Origin: a virus
Virus record (IMG/VR): IMGVR_UViG_3300046501_000435
Coordinates: 1 to 43,821 of that record
Strand: one strand, 5' to 3'
Length of the DNA: 43,821 bases
Shown: positions 1-6,360 of the stretch, piece by piece
Position numbering within the stretch: position 1 is the stretch's first letter
Layout: each line of letters begins with the position of its first letter
Made by a program: the position numbers and the translations under genes
Notes under the pieces: generated by a model
What the model saw: only the letters and a program-made list of their open reading frames with translations
What the model was told of the DNA's origin: nothing
Databases searched by the model: none

Positions 1-78
1 GTTGAGGCTGCCGTTACGCTGGCGCTGGGTCCACTCACCCGGGATCTCCGTGATCAGGATCTTTGTGTTTTTGTCCAT
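1..78 (-). CDS. Partial hypothetical phage protein (5' end only)
   Basis: The first 26 codons of a leftward gene run off the left edge of the window. The protein begins MDKNTKILITEIPGEW. The ATG at 78 is preceded by GGAGATAATCC, a good ribosome-binding site. It lies in the same orientation as the early leftward operon (2747 to 855) and is probably its continuation, separated from it by the oppositely oriented gene at 184-783. No family can be recognised from so short a piece. Confidence 0.55.
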   Translation of the reverse strand, partial: MDKNTKILITEIPGEWTQRQRNGSLN

Positions 79-183
79 GGATTATCTCCAGTCAGGCGCC
101 GCCCTCCGGTGGCCGGTGGTGGCAATTTGGTTTTGGTTGAGGTATTACGGGTGACCGGCATGGAGCCGAATATTGGGGGCGCT

Positions 184-783
184 ATGAGTTATGAATGGTG
201 GAGTTCTGCGCTAAAGTTTGTTGGGTATATCGGTATGGCTTTTGTGCTCGTTTCGACAGTAGGACTTGGCTTTGTCAATGACAAGCTTGATAAAATCAAA
301 GATGGAAAAGTTGACGAATTGCTTGCCGGCAAAAACTCATTAATGGCTAGTGTCAGTGATTACAAGCATCAGGTTGAGGAAAAGCAAAAACAAATTGACG
401 AACTAAAGGCTAAGGCTGCTAATGCATCGCGGGGGGTTTCGAAGTTTAGGCAGTTTAACGGAGTGCTTCGGGAAACGAGCGCTGGTCGTATGTCGCTTTC
501 TGTTGGCGGTAGCTATGAGGAGTCCATTTTTCCTAAACTTGCGGCACTCTCACAGTCATCCAGTTGGGTTGATTTGGAAAACCTATGCACTGAAGGTATA
601 TCTAAGTCACCGGATTGGATGACACTCTATTTTTACCGAGGCCAGGCGCGAGCCAATCAAGGTAAACTAAAGGATGCCAAGTCCGATCTAGATTTTGTTA
701 TCGAAAACGTTGGCGATAGCCCTGAGTACTCAAGCGCTAAAGAGTGGCTTCAGAGTATTAATCAGCATTTGAATGTTCACTAG
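184..783 (+). CDS. Membrane-anchored coiled-coil protein with TPR-like tail; candidate moron
   Basis: From the ATG at 184 (MSYEWW) the product is 199 aa. An earlier start at 160 is possible and neither start has a strong ribosome-binding site. Residues about 12-31 form one hydrophobic segment, residues about 35-85 are a charged coiled coil, and the C-terminal 70 residues (around LYFYRGQARANQGKLKDAKSD) look like one or two TPR-type helical hairpins. The gene is AT-richer than its neighbours and points against the leftward early operon, as expected of an independently transcribed cargo gene. The layout would suit an inner-membrane exclusion or defence factor, but that is inference. No enzyme motif is visible. 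Confidence 0.65.
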   Translation: MSYEWWSSALKFVGYIGMAFVLVSTVGLGFVNDKLDKIKDGKVDELLAGKNSLMASVSDYKHQVEEKQKQIDELKAKAANASRGVSKFRQFNGVLRETSAGRMSLSVGGSYEESIFPKLAALSQSSSWVDLENLCTEGISKSPDWMTLYFYRGQARANQGKLKDAKSDLDFVIENVGDSPEYSSAKEWLQSINQHLNVH

Positions 784-802
784 TAAAGTATCCCTCGCGA
801 CA

Positions 803-829
803 CTACTGCTTGATCTGATCAAGCAGTAG
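803..829. repeat. 27-bp near-perfect palindrome between convergent genes
   Basis: A 13-bp arm (803-815, CTACTGCTTGATC) is followed by one base and its exact reverse complement (817-829). It sits between the 3' ends of the convergent genes at 184-783 and 855-1670. As RNA it folds as a 10-bp stem with a 7-nt loop in either direction, but neither strand has a U-tract. A bidirectional 3'-end stabiliser, a weak terminator or a protein-binding palindrome are all possible. Confidence 0.6.
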
Positions 830-854
830 CTACCAACATCGGTCTTCCGAAGGG

Positions 855-1670
855 TTATTTTGGATCAAATGCGCCCAGGGACAACAAGGCAGCTTCACCG
901 ATGTTCCGTTGCAGTACAGCTTTGAATTCCTGTGCGATATCTTCGCGCTGGACCTCTTCTCCAACCCAGCGCAATTTCAGTACCGGCACCGCGCCGCTGG
1001 TGATAACCGAAAGTCGCAGGGTGATCTGTTGCTCGGTCAGGCCTTCGAACGGCACTGTGTGGAATTGCAACGACACCGGCAGGGTTTCTTTGCTGCGCGC
1101 CTCGATCTGGTCCATGGCGCTGCGGCTGGCGCCGGTTTCGCCAACAGTGGTTTCCGATTCGCTGGACGCCTTGATAGTGATGGTCCGGACGGCGGCAATG
1201 GCTTTGGCCACCGGTATGGCGTTGCCGGCGTCGTCAATCGGGGTGAGGTACTGGTGCCAGTCTTCGATCCAGTCGCTCAAATCTTTCTGGCAGATTCCGC
1301 GACCGCCGATTTGCTGGGCGGCCGTGTAACCGGCGGTGGGCTTCAACTTGAGGACGGCGCGGTCATCTGCGTGGCCGGGTGCTTCGGCATTGCCAAGGTT
1401 GAACAACAGAGCGCAGCTCATTTCGTCCTGATTGATGAATCCCTGAGCGCCTGGCGCTGCGCGCTGAACTACGTAGACGGCGAAATCATTCAGCGAATGG
1501 GTGCTGTAGGTGCCACGGAAGCGGCTGCGACCGGCCTGGAAGCGTTCCAAGTCGACCACTTTCGCGTCTTCCGACAGGACCACAGTAGGGATCAGCGTCG
1601 CGAGCGTCTTGCCGGCGGCGTCCAGGGCATTAGCGTTGATGAGCTGGAGTGCGTCTTTGGTAAGTGACAT
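855..1670 (-). CDS. DUF2303 family phage protein
   Basis: This 271-aa protein matches the DUF2303 (YfdQ-like) family as I know it: N-terminal LTKDALQLI, a central FAVYVV / SCALLFNLG core, and a C-terminal LRWVGEEVQREDIAQEF segment. Family members are common in early regions of temperate phages, often near recombination genes, and their function is unknown. The ATG at 1670 has a clear Shine-Dalgarno (AAGGAAATAACCG). It is the downstream member of the leftward group 2747-855. Strong codon bias and full family length support it; the opposite-strand frame over the same bases is a shadow. Confidence 0.85.
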   Translation of the reverse strand: MSLTKDALQLINANALDAAGKTLATLIPTVVLSEDAKVVDLERFQAGRSRFRGTYSTHSLNDFAVYVVQRAAPGAQGFINQDEMSCALLFNLGNAEAPGHADDRAVLKLKPTAGYTAAQQIGGRGICQKDLSDWIEDWHQYLTPIDDAGNAIPVAKAIAAVRTITIKASSESETTVGETGASRSAMDQIEARSKETLPVSLQFHTVPFEGLTEQQITLRLSVITSGAVPVLKLRWVGEEVQREDIAQEFKAVLQRNIGEAALLSLGAFDPK

Positions 1671-1715
1671 CGGTTATTTCCTTGGGTTGCGGAAGGGAGG
1701 GATGAGCGAGGTAGA

Positions 1716-2063
1716 TCAGGTACGCTTTGGGATTGGCGCGTCGTCGCGGCTGAAAAGCTGGTCATGCTTTTCCGCGAAGAGGGTCACGCGGCCGCCGGTG
1801 CCCACGTGCATGGGCGTATCGAGGGTGGTGTTTTCGCTCCGGGTGCCGCGCTTTGTCGGCACCTTGTACTCAAGCTTGTGCTTGATCTTCACCTGGTGCG
1901 ATTCGCCGATTTGGCTGAAATCCAGGGTGATCACCACCTTCCCGGCCTTGCCGTGGTCAACAACACCGGCGGCTACTTCGGAAAGGGCGTGGCCGATTTG
2001 GCTGGCGAAGGCGCCCCCGTTGAGCTCTTCAAGAAACTCTGCTGTATCTGTTGCGGTGGACAT
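1716..2063 (-). CDS. Hypothetical phage early protein
   Basis: I place the start at the ATG at 2063, giving 115 aa (MSTATDTAEF...), because GGAGAAACAGCC lies directly upstream. A longer frame to 2402 would overlap the next gene and gives a low-complexity Ser/Ala/Arg product. Residues about 43-70 (KVVITLDFSQIGESHQVKIKH) resemble beta strands, and the C-terminus contains TGGRVTLFAEKHDQLF. It lies 45 bases before DUF2303 in the same operon. No family name is recalled with certainty; phage early regions often pair such a protein with DUF2303. Confidence 0.7.
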   Translation of the reverse strand: MSTATDTAEFLEELNGGAFASQIGHALSEVAAGVVDHGKAGKVVITLDFSQIGESHQVKIKHKLEYKVPTKRGTRSENTTLDTPMHVGTGGRVTLFAEKHDQLFSRDDAPIPKRT

Positions 2064-2154
2064 GGCTGTTTCTCCGGGATGGCCTGCAGGCCGCTGGGTG
2101 GGAGGTTGAATTGAGATTGGCGAATGCGCTGGCGCACCTGGTTGTTGATGCGCT

Positions 2155-2466
2155 TCACGGGCTGTCGGTGAACTTGAAGCCGTTCTCTCTCGCAATGAGC
2201 CGGGCGCGCTTGTGGTCGATGCCGAGCGCAGCCGCCTTGTTGATCGACGTGCCGCTCTCGGCCAGTTGCTTGAGCTCGGGAGCGAGCTTGTCCCGTTCGG
2301 TGCGCAGCTTGTTGGAGCGGGCGCACTTGATCGGGCCGCCGACTTCACCGCTGACGCCGCTGGCAATCTGCTCGGCCTTGTTGCCGGCGCCGAAGAATGC
2401 ATCCATCTGGCGATGCAGATCCGCGATCACTGTGTTCCGAGGGTTTGCCATCGGGACGCCGATCAT
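2155..2466 (-). CDS. Small phage protein with C-terminal HTH-like segment
   Basis: The start chosen is the ATG at 2466, which overlaps the TGA of the upstream gene by four bases (ATGA), giving 103 aa; AAGGG lies 8 bases upstream. The C-terminal third, around GTSINKAAALGIDHKRARLI, has the spacing of a helix-turn-helix in which a candidate recognition helix follows a Gly turn. A DNA-binding role is plausible but unproven. The middle is charged and helical (RTERDKLAPELKQLAESG). Confidence 0.65.
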   Translation of the reverse strand: MIGVPMANPRNTVIADLHRQMDAFFGAGNKAEQIASGVSGEVGGPIKCARSNKLRTERDKLAPELKQLAESGTSINKAAALGIDHKRARLIARENGFKFTDSP

Positions 2467-2747
2467 TGCGACCACCCTTCAATGTTGATCTTCTTGCCGT
2501 CAGCGCGGGCCTCCAGCACCTGGGCGCGGTTGATCGCTGCCTTCCAGGTGAAGCAGATGCCCATGACCTTGCCGGTGGAGCGCTCGACGACGTGGTAGGC
2601 ACCGGTACCCTTGTTGACCACCTGAAAGCGAACCTCCTGCGCGGGTTGTTCCTTGCCGATCATGGCGTACATCACGCCGGTGGCGATTGTTGCGCGGACA
2701 CGGAGGGCTGCGAGCCCTTCGGAGCGTGCTTGCATTGATGGGTGCAT
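2463..2747 (-). CDS. Hypothetical early protein, first gene after the leader
   Basis: A 94-aa protein of unknown family (MHPSMQARSEG...) with a mixed alpha/beta pattern (EVRFQVVNKGTGAYHVVERSTG) and no motif I recognise. The start ATG is preceded by GAGGGACAAGAC. It is the first recognisable gene of the leftward early operon and follows a leader of about 940 nt. It is translationally coupled to the next gene through a four-base overlap. Confidence 0.7.
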   Translation of the reverse strand: MHPSMQARSEGLAALRVRATIATGVMYAMIGKEQPAQEVRFQVVNKGTGAYHVVERSTGKVMGICFTWKAAINRAQVLEARADGKKINIEGWSQ

Positions 2748-2851
2748 GTCTTGTCCCTCGGTGTTGGGTTGCGTTTATTCGTCAGCAGCCTGACCGCCTG
2801 CTGGTTGCCGTTGGGCGCAGGGGAGGGTGCTGACGGATAAAGGCGAGGCGT

Positions 2852-2880
2852 AAAAAAGCCCAGTCGAAACCGGGCTTTTA
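2852..2880 (-). terminator. Intrinsic terminator inside the leftward leader
   Basis: On the minus strand a stem AAAAGCCC/GGGCTTTT with a 10-base loop is followed by a run of T. It lies between the candidate leftward promoter and the first early gene, so transcription of the operon would need antitermination or read-through. Confidence 0.7.
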
Positions 2881-3037
2881 CCTCCTACGTAACAAGCCAG
2901 CGGGGCCATCTGGGCTGCGCTGGTATCTGTGCGTTTACATGGCTGCCAATCCTCCGTTTTTCGCTCACTGGGTTGGCAGTGGCCACCGTTCTCAAGGGGT
3001 GTTGCATGCAGGTGGGCGGTTATAGGCCGCGATTTCG

Positions 3038-3170
3038 TCCGCATCGGGGTGTGATCTGTCGTCCGGTCTTGGCTGCCCGGCTTGCTGGCTTTCGCCTCCA
3101 ATTTTCCTCCGCTCCGGCTTCCCATCTCTGGGCCCACCCATTGCGGGGCAAACAGATCACACCCCGATGC
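3038..3170. repeat. Perfect 20-bp inverted repeat with 93-bp loop
   Basis: Bases 3038-3057 are the exact reverse complement of 3151-3170. In the leader transcript they would close a large stem enclosing a GC-rich internal region. A chance 20-bp inverted match at this distance is very unlikely. Confidence 0.8.
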
Positions 3171-3693
3171 GGCCTGGTGCTGGGGAGTACCAGGAGCTCG
3201 GGCCGTCTTTCCGGCTGTCATCCAAGGCTCGGCATGGATCCGCCCGTAACCCGCTGCTGATTGCAGGCCGTAGGTCGTCTTTGTTTGGGCGTTGCGCTTC
3301 CTCCCCGCCACCTCAATCAGCATCTGTAGGTGGTGGATCAAAGGTTCGTACAACATGCACGCTGCAGCGCGGTGTGCCCGACTGGAGTGGGGCAGGGTGC
3401 ATGAGGTCCAGCGTTCCCAGCCGAGGCTATCGGGACCGCTAATTCGATTCGGTGTCTCTCCCTTCTGCCGCTGGGATTCGCGGGGCGCATTGCTTGCCGG
3501 GTCGTTCACTCGGTTCTGGCGTTTCACCATCGAGCAGCCGTACAGGTTTTCCTGTCGTTGGCAGGCTTTCGGGCCTGTCTGCTCGCCGGTCGCCGGTAGA
3601 GGCAATGCGGTCTGTTGTTTGTTGCGCTGGTTGTTAAAGAGCGGCGGGCTGTGAGGCCTTTGCGAGCCCCTGTTGGGTGACTCGATGAGGCAA

Positions 3694-3722
3694 ATATGAA
3701 CTATAGGTTCACATTGCGTCAA
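3694..3722 (-). promoter_or_regulatory. Candidate leftward early promoter with operator
   Basis: On the minus strand TTGACG (3722-3717) is followed after 17 bases by TCATAT (3699-3694). Operator TGAACTATAGGTTCA (3697-3711) fills the space between them, so repressor binding would block polymerase. An alternative -10 is TATAGT with TTGGTA 18 bases upstream. It would drive the leader and the 2747-855 genes. Confidence 0.55.
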
Positions 3723-3810
3723 GTACCAAAAGTACATAATTTTTTGCTGGTTCAATTTCGAGTTCATACAAAGCTGACCTGCAGGGGATTTACGACGAAC
3801 CAAAGGTTCG
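3697..3810. promoter_or_regulatory. Left operator cluster (15-bp sites, 6-3-6)
   Basis: Sites with the consensus TGAACC-N3-GGTTCA: 3697-3711 (TGAACTATAGGTTCA), 3722-3736 (AGTACCAAAAGTACA), 3796-3810 (CGAACCAAAGGTTCG, a perfect palindrome) and a weak one at 3752-3766. The same motif recurs three times at the repressor gene start (6270-6341), which identifies these as probable repressor operators. Confidence 0.7.
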
Positions 3811-3822
3811 CTATATTTACTT

Positions 3823-3851
3823 TTGCGTACTGGATATATGTACAGTATTTA
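3823..3851 (+). promoter_or_regulatory. SOS-type promoter of the DUF1654 gene, with LexA box
   Basis: TTGCGT (3823-3828) and TATTTA (3846-3851) are spaced by 17 bases. Between them lies CTGGATATATGTACAG (3830-3845), which matches the LexA consensus CTGTATATATATACAG at 14 of 16 positions and keeps the essential CTG-N10-CAG. Repression by LexA at this position would be steric. Confidence 0.65.
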
Positions 3852-3867
3852 ATTGGGGTGGAATTTC

Positions 3868-4179
3868 ATGGCGAAGAAGCAGGCGGTACCGGCAGCACGG
3901 CAGGAAATGAGCGGCATGGCACGCCTGGGGTTGCGCGTCTCATCGATGATCAATCACCCGATCGCTCAGGAGCGCCGCGAGGTGACAATTCACCGCCTAG
4001 ATACAGACGGGGATCGAGAATGGGAGGAGGTGCTGAGCGTGATCGCTGATACGGACGAACTGGAACTGACCCTCAATGACGACGGCAGCGTGACGGTGAG
4101 GTGGGAACAGCAGGAAGTTGAGGTGGCGGGGAAGGGTGAGCCGGAGCTTGAGCTAGAGGATGAGTCGGCGACTTTCTGA
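3868..4179 (+). CDS. DUF1654 family protein
   Basis: A 103-aa protein starting MAKKQAVPAARQEMSGMARLG. The core (RLGLRVSSMINHPIAQ, then VTIHRLDTDGDREWEEVL and ELELTLNDDGSVTVRW) is what I recall as DUF1654, a small family of unknown function seen in Pseudomonas chromosomes and prophages. The ATG at 3868 follows GGGGTGG; an upstream in-frame TTG at 3853 is less likely. The C-terminus is strongly acidic. The promoter carries a LexA box, so DNA-damage induction is predicted. It stands alone and diverges from the leftward early operon. Confidence 0.8.
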   Translation: MAKKQAVPAARQEMSGMARLGLRVSSMINHPIAQERREVTIHRLDTDGDREWEEVLSVIADTDELELTLNDDGSVTVRWEQQEVEVAGKGEPELELEDESATF

Positions 4180-4182
4180 AGT

Positions 4183-4208
4183 ACAAAAAGCCCGCTCAGT
4201 GGCGGGCT
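4183..4208 (-). terminator. Terminator of the repressor operon (distal of two)
   Basis: AGCCCGC/GCGGGCT stem (4189-4195 with 4202-4208), followed on the minus strand by TTTTTG. It ends leftward transcription from the operon 6277-4271 just before it would collide with the convergent DUF1654 gene. Confidence 0.7.
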
Positions 4209-4234
4209 GCGGGCTCAGATCGGGAAAAACGGAT

Positions 4235-4260
4235 ACAAGAAGCCCGGCGCTGGGCCGGGT
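4235..4260 (-). terminator. Terminator of the repressor operon (proximal of two)
   Basis: Stem CCCGGC/GCCGGG on the minus strand followed by TTCTTG. Ten bases downstream of the stop at 4271. Two terminators in tandem insulate the lysogenic operon. Confidence 0.65.
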
Positions 4261-4270
4261 GATTCTGGCA

Positions 4271-4861
4271 CTAGCTGAAAAGGAATTTTGCCGCAGCGCC
4301 TATGACGATGCCTGCGATAGTTGCGCCAACGGCAATCCCGCCCATGTACCTCGCAAGAGTCCTTCGAATTTCATGAACATCGGTATTCACGGTCTTCAAG
4401 TCACCCTTAATGCTTGAAAGATCGGACTCAATCCGCCCTAGGCGATAGTCCGAGGCCTTATCCCGCTCCGCTTGGGCTGCTAGAAATCCAGAAAACTTTT
4501 CATCCAAGGCTTTATCGCGAGCAGCTTGCTCCGCTCGGAACGATTCCTGGCGCAAATCCATCTCCCGACGAAGCTGATCGTCGCGAAGCTGGAGCTCATG
4601 GCGGTAGTCAGTAGATGAGGTCATGAAATCAGTATCGCTCTGTTTGACCGAACTGTCATCATTTGGCAGATTTTCAGGATACAGTTTAGGGGGCAATCTG
4701 TCGGTGGTGAAGATTCGATTGTTTCGTTTCCGTTGTGAAAGCTGAGCCACTTGCGATGCCGCAATACTTGTCCAGTCTGGCGTGCTCGGCCCCTTGCCAA
4801 GGCCTTCAGAACCCTTAAATATATCCGGATTGATAGGGTCTAGATCGACGAACGTCAGCAA
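4271..4861 (-). CDS. Coiled-coil protein with C-terminal membrane anchor
   Basis: A 196-aa protein that starts at a TTG codon (4861), justified by AGGAG six bases upstream and by direct abutment on the TAA of the preceding gene. Residues 1-80 are polar and probably disordered. Residues about 85-165 are a long, highly charged coiled coil with repeats such as RDKALDEK and AERDKASDYRL. Residues about 172-196 (YMGGIAVGATIAGIVIGAAA) are a transmembrane helix ending at the C-terminus, so the protein is probably tail-anchored with the coil in the cytoplasm. It is the last gene of the group running from the repressor. Similar coil-plus-anchor proteins occur in Pseudomonas prophages without assigned function. 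Confidence 0.75.
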   Translation of the reverse strand: MLTFVDLDPINPDIFKGSEGLGKGPSTPDWTSIAASQVAQLSQRKRNNRIFTTDRLPPKLYPENLPNDDSSVKQSDTDFMTSSTDYRHELQLRDDQLRREMDLRQESFRAEQAARDKALDEKFSGFLAAQAERDKASDYRLGRIESDLSSIKGDLKTVNTDVHEIRRTLARYMGGIAVGATIAGIVIGAAAKFLFS

Positions 4862-5149
4862 TTAGAACTCCTCGATCGCGCCAGGTATCGCATCATTAAG
4901 CAATGAGTGCTGCCTCACAAACTTACACTTGGTACAAATCATCACCAGTACTGGAAGACCTGTCATGTACATATCGCCGGTTCCGGTTCCCCATGGTAGG
5001 GCATTTCCACCGATAGATTGAGCATTTGGTATTTCCCAGGCATCCGTTTCGCATACTGGGCAGGTCACAGGGATTTCGTTGGTGCCGAAGAACTCCAAGA
5101 CCTTCTCGATATTAATTCTTCGCCGTTTAACTTCAGTTGCTTCGCTCAT
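4862..5149 (-). CDS. Small zinc-ribbon protein in the repressor operon
   Basis: A 95-aa protein from the ATG at 5149 (AAGGAAAGATTG upstream). Cys30-Pro-Val-Cys33 and Cys72-Thr-Lys-Cys75 form two CxxC knuckles 38 residues apart, the pattern of a zinc ribbon. The intervening segment is Gly-rich with a hydrophobic strand (LPVLVMIC). The N-terminus is basic (KRRRINIEKVLEFF). It is directly followed by the membrane coiled-coil gene, with translation of the two probably coupled. No named family is recognised. Nucleic-acid sensing or protein-protein contact are both compatible. Confidence 0.75.
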   Translation of the reverse strand: MSEATEVKRRRINIEKVLEFFGTNEIPVTCPVCETDAWEIPNAQSIGGNALPWGTGTGDMYMTGLPVLVMICTKCKFVRQHSLLNDAIPGAIEEF

Positions 5150-5191
5150 CAATCTTTCCTTAGAAGTTTTTACAGCGTTCAGTTGAATGAA

Positions 5192-5419
5192 TTAACTGGC
5201 TTTGCCTCGCACAATCCTTCCCGCCTTAACCTCATCTGCATACCCCGCCAGCCTGTCTAAGCACTCATGCAGCTTTCCGATCTTCTCCATGGCCGCTAGG
5301 AACTCAGGTTCGGCTTTAGTCTTGGCCTCACGGAAGATATCCTGTGCAGCATCGTCGAACTGTGCCGCAGCCTCTTTCAGGTCACGGCGCAGTTGCTGGT
5401 TGGGCTTGGTGAGGGGCAT
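5192..5419 (-). CDS. Small helical protein directly downstream of the repressor
   Basis: A 75-aa protein (MPLTKPNQQLRRDLKEAAAQ...) predicted to be all helical and amphipathic, with no motif I recognise. Its ATG lies three bases after the repressor stop, so it is cotranscribed and probably translationally coupled with it. That places its expression in the lysogen. Confidence 0.65.
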   Translation of the reverse strand: MPLTKPNQQLRRDLKEAAAQFDDAAQDIFREAKTKAEPEFLAAMEKIGKLHECLDRLAGYADEVKAGRIVRGKAS

Positions 5420-5422
5420 GGG

Positions 5423-6277
5423 TTACACCAGGTTGGCGTTCCAGACGAGCAGCACGCGCGCCTGGATGTACGTTTCATCAAGAAAGATATCCTCGGCCTT
5501 GTGCTTCCGATTGTCCGACAGCATCTTGAATTTGTCCTTGCCCTTCATTTGCAGGCGCTTGATGTACTGAAAGCCCTGGTACGAGAAGAAGTAGATCCCG
5601 TCGCCAACAAATTCTTTGATGCTGACATCGACCAGCAGCGGATCGCCATGCTTGATCGTTGGAGTCATAGACTGCCCCCAGCCGGTGATCATCTTAAGAT
5701 GGAAGTGCTCTTTGAACTCGACGCCCATGGCTCGGAGCTGGGAAGGGCTAACGCGCACGTCCTGGAGCATCTCAGGAAAGTCATGAGCGATTTCGCCGCC
5801 GCCCAAGGCTCCGCGCACGTCATAGTGAGCAATCCATACTTCGTCGCCGACCTTTCCAGGCCTGTAGGCGTCATTCACTAGAATGCCGCCAGCGGCTTCA
5901 ACCTCGTCGCCCTCTGCGACTGCCAAAAGCTTTCGCCGAAGTTCGTCAGGCAGCCCTTTACCAGCAAGCATTTCGCGGACTTTGTCGGCCGAAGTGGACG
6001 TACGCTCAGGGGATGCTGGGCTGACTGATAAGTCGGGACCATCACCAGATGCATGCTGCAGCCATTCTATTTTTACGCCGAGAAAGGATGCGATTGCCTG
6101 CATCTTTGCCGGGCCCGGGATGGATTCACCATTCAGCCATTTGCTCGCAGCCTTCGGCGTAACTTTGGCTATTTCTGCAAGGCGTGCACCCGCACCCCAT
6201 TGATCAATGCCCTTGGCGGCTACTGACTTCTTGAGGCGAGAGGCAAAAGCAGCGCGAATATCTTCTATCTGAACCAT
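5423..6277 (-). CDS. CI-type repressor with HTH and S24 peptidase fold
   Basis: From the ATG at 6277 the protein has 284 aa. Residues about 11-75 contain a helix-turn-helix (RLAEIAKVTPKAASKWLNGE) and residues about 140-284 a S24/LexA-type domain with Ser203 in GWGQSMTPTIKHGDPLLVD and Lys240 in FQYIKRLQ, 37 residues apart as in LexA. The usual Ala-Gly self-cleavage site is not obvious in the expected place (GALGGG near 156-161, EAAGG near 127-131). The chosen ATG lies in the centre of an operator and has no Shine-Dalgarno, which suggests a leaderless message; an in-frame ATG at 6322 would add 15 residues. It should maintain lysogeny by binding both operator clusters. Confidence 0.85.
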   Translation of the reverse strand: MVQIEDIRAAFASRLKKSVAAKGIDQWGAGARLAEIAKVTPKAASKWLNGESIPGPAKMQAIASFLGVKIEWLQHASGDGPDLSVSPASPERTSTSADKVREMLAGKGLPDELRRKLLAVAEGDEVEAAGGILVNDAYRPGKVGDEVWIAHYDVRGALGGGEIAHDFPEMLQDVRVSPSQLRAMGVEFKEHFHLKMITGWGQSMTPTIKHGDPLLVDVSIKEFVGDGIYFFSYQGFQYIKRLQMKGKDKFKMLSDNRKHKAEDIFLDETYIQARVLLVWNANLV

Positions 6278-6341
6278 AGGTTCAATATCGCACGCCCTTG
6301 CATGTACTTTCAGTTCCGACATAATATGTACTGCAAGTTCA
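6270..6341. promoter_or_regulatory. Right operator array (three sites) with divergent promoters
   Basis: Three 15-bp sites: 6270-6284 (TGAACCATAGGTTCA), 6303-6317 (TGTACTTTCAGTTCC) and 6327-6341 (TGTACTGCAAGTTCA), centres 33 and 24 bases apart. A rightward promoter TTGCAT (6298-6303) / TAATAT (6322-6327) overlaps the second and third. A weaker leftward promoter ending in GATATT/TATTGA just before the repressor ATG overlaps the first. This is the arrangement of a lambda-type right operator. Confidence 0.7.
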
Positions 6342-6360
6342 TATTTGACTCGGAGGCCTT

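Larger units (their letters stand above)
2748..3690 (-). other. Long structured leader of the leftward early operon
   Basis: About 940 bases lie between the candidate leftward promoter and the first early gene with no convincing gene. The stretch is rich in inverted repeats: a perfect 20-bp pair (3038-3057 with 3151-3170), CTGCCAA/TTGGCAG around 2943-2984, and the terminator hairpin at 2852-2880. One leftward frame stays open (internal ATG at 3530 to 2775, 251 codons), but it lacks a Shine-Dalgarno at that ATG and its composition (many Pro, Arg, Ser, Gln, Cys, His) is not typical of a folded protein. An untranslated regulatory RNA is my preferred reading. Confidence 0.5.

Noticed and set aside
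909-1667. 252-codon plus-strand frame
   Set aside because: It is the antisense shadow of the DUF2303 gene, with Gly/Ala/Arg-rich composition typical of high-GC shadows.
2775-3803. A 342-codon leftward open frame through the leader
   Set aside because: No ribosome-binding site at any good start, it begins inside the promoter/operator region, it spans several hairpins including a terminator, and its composition (Pro, Arg, Gln, Cys, His, Ser) is not protein-like. A conserved coding signal in relatives would change this.
5423-6277. Clear Ala-Gly RecA-stimulated cleavage site in the repressor
   Set aside because: The Ser203/Lys240 dyad is evident, but no Ala-Gly lies at the distance usual for LexA or lambda CI, so I do not claim self-cleavage as the induction route.
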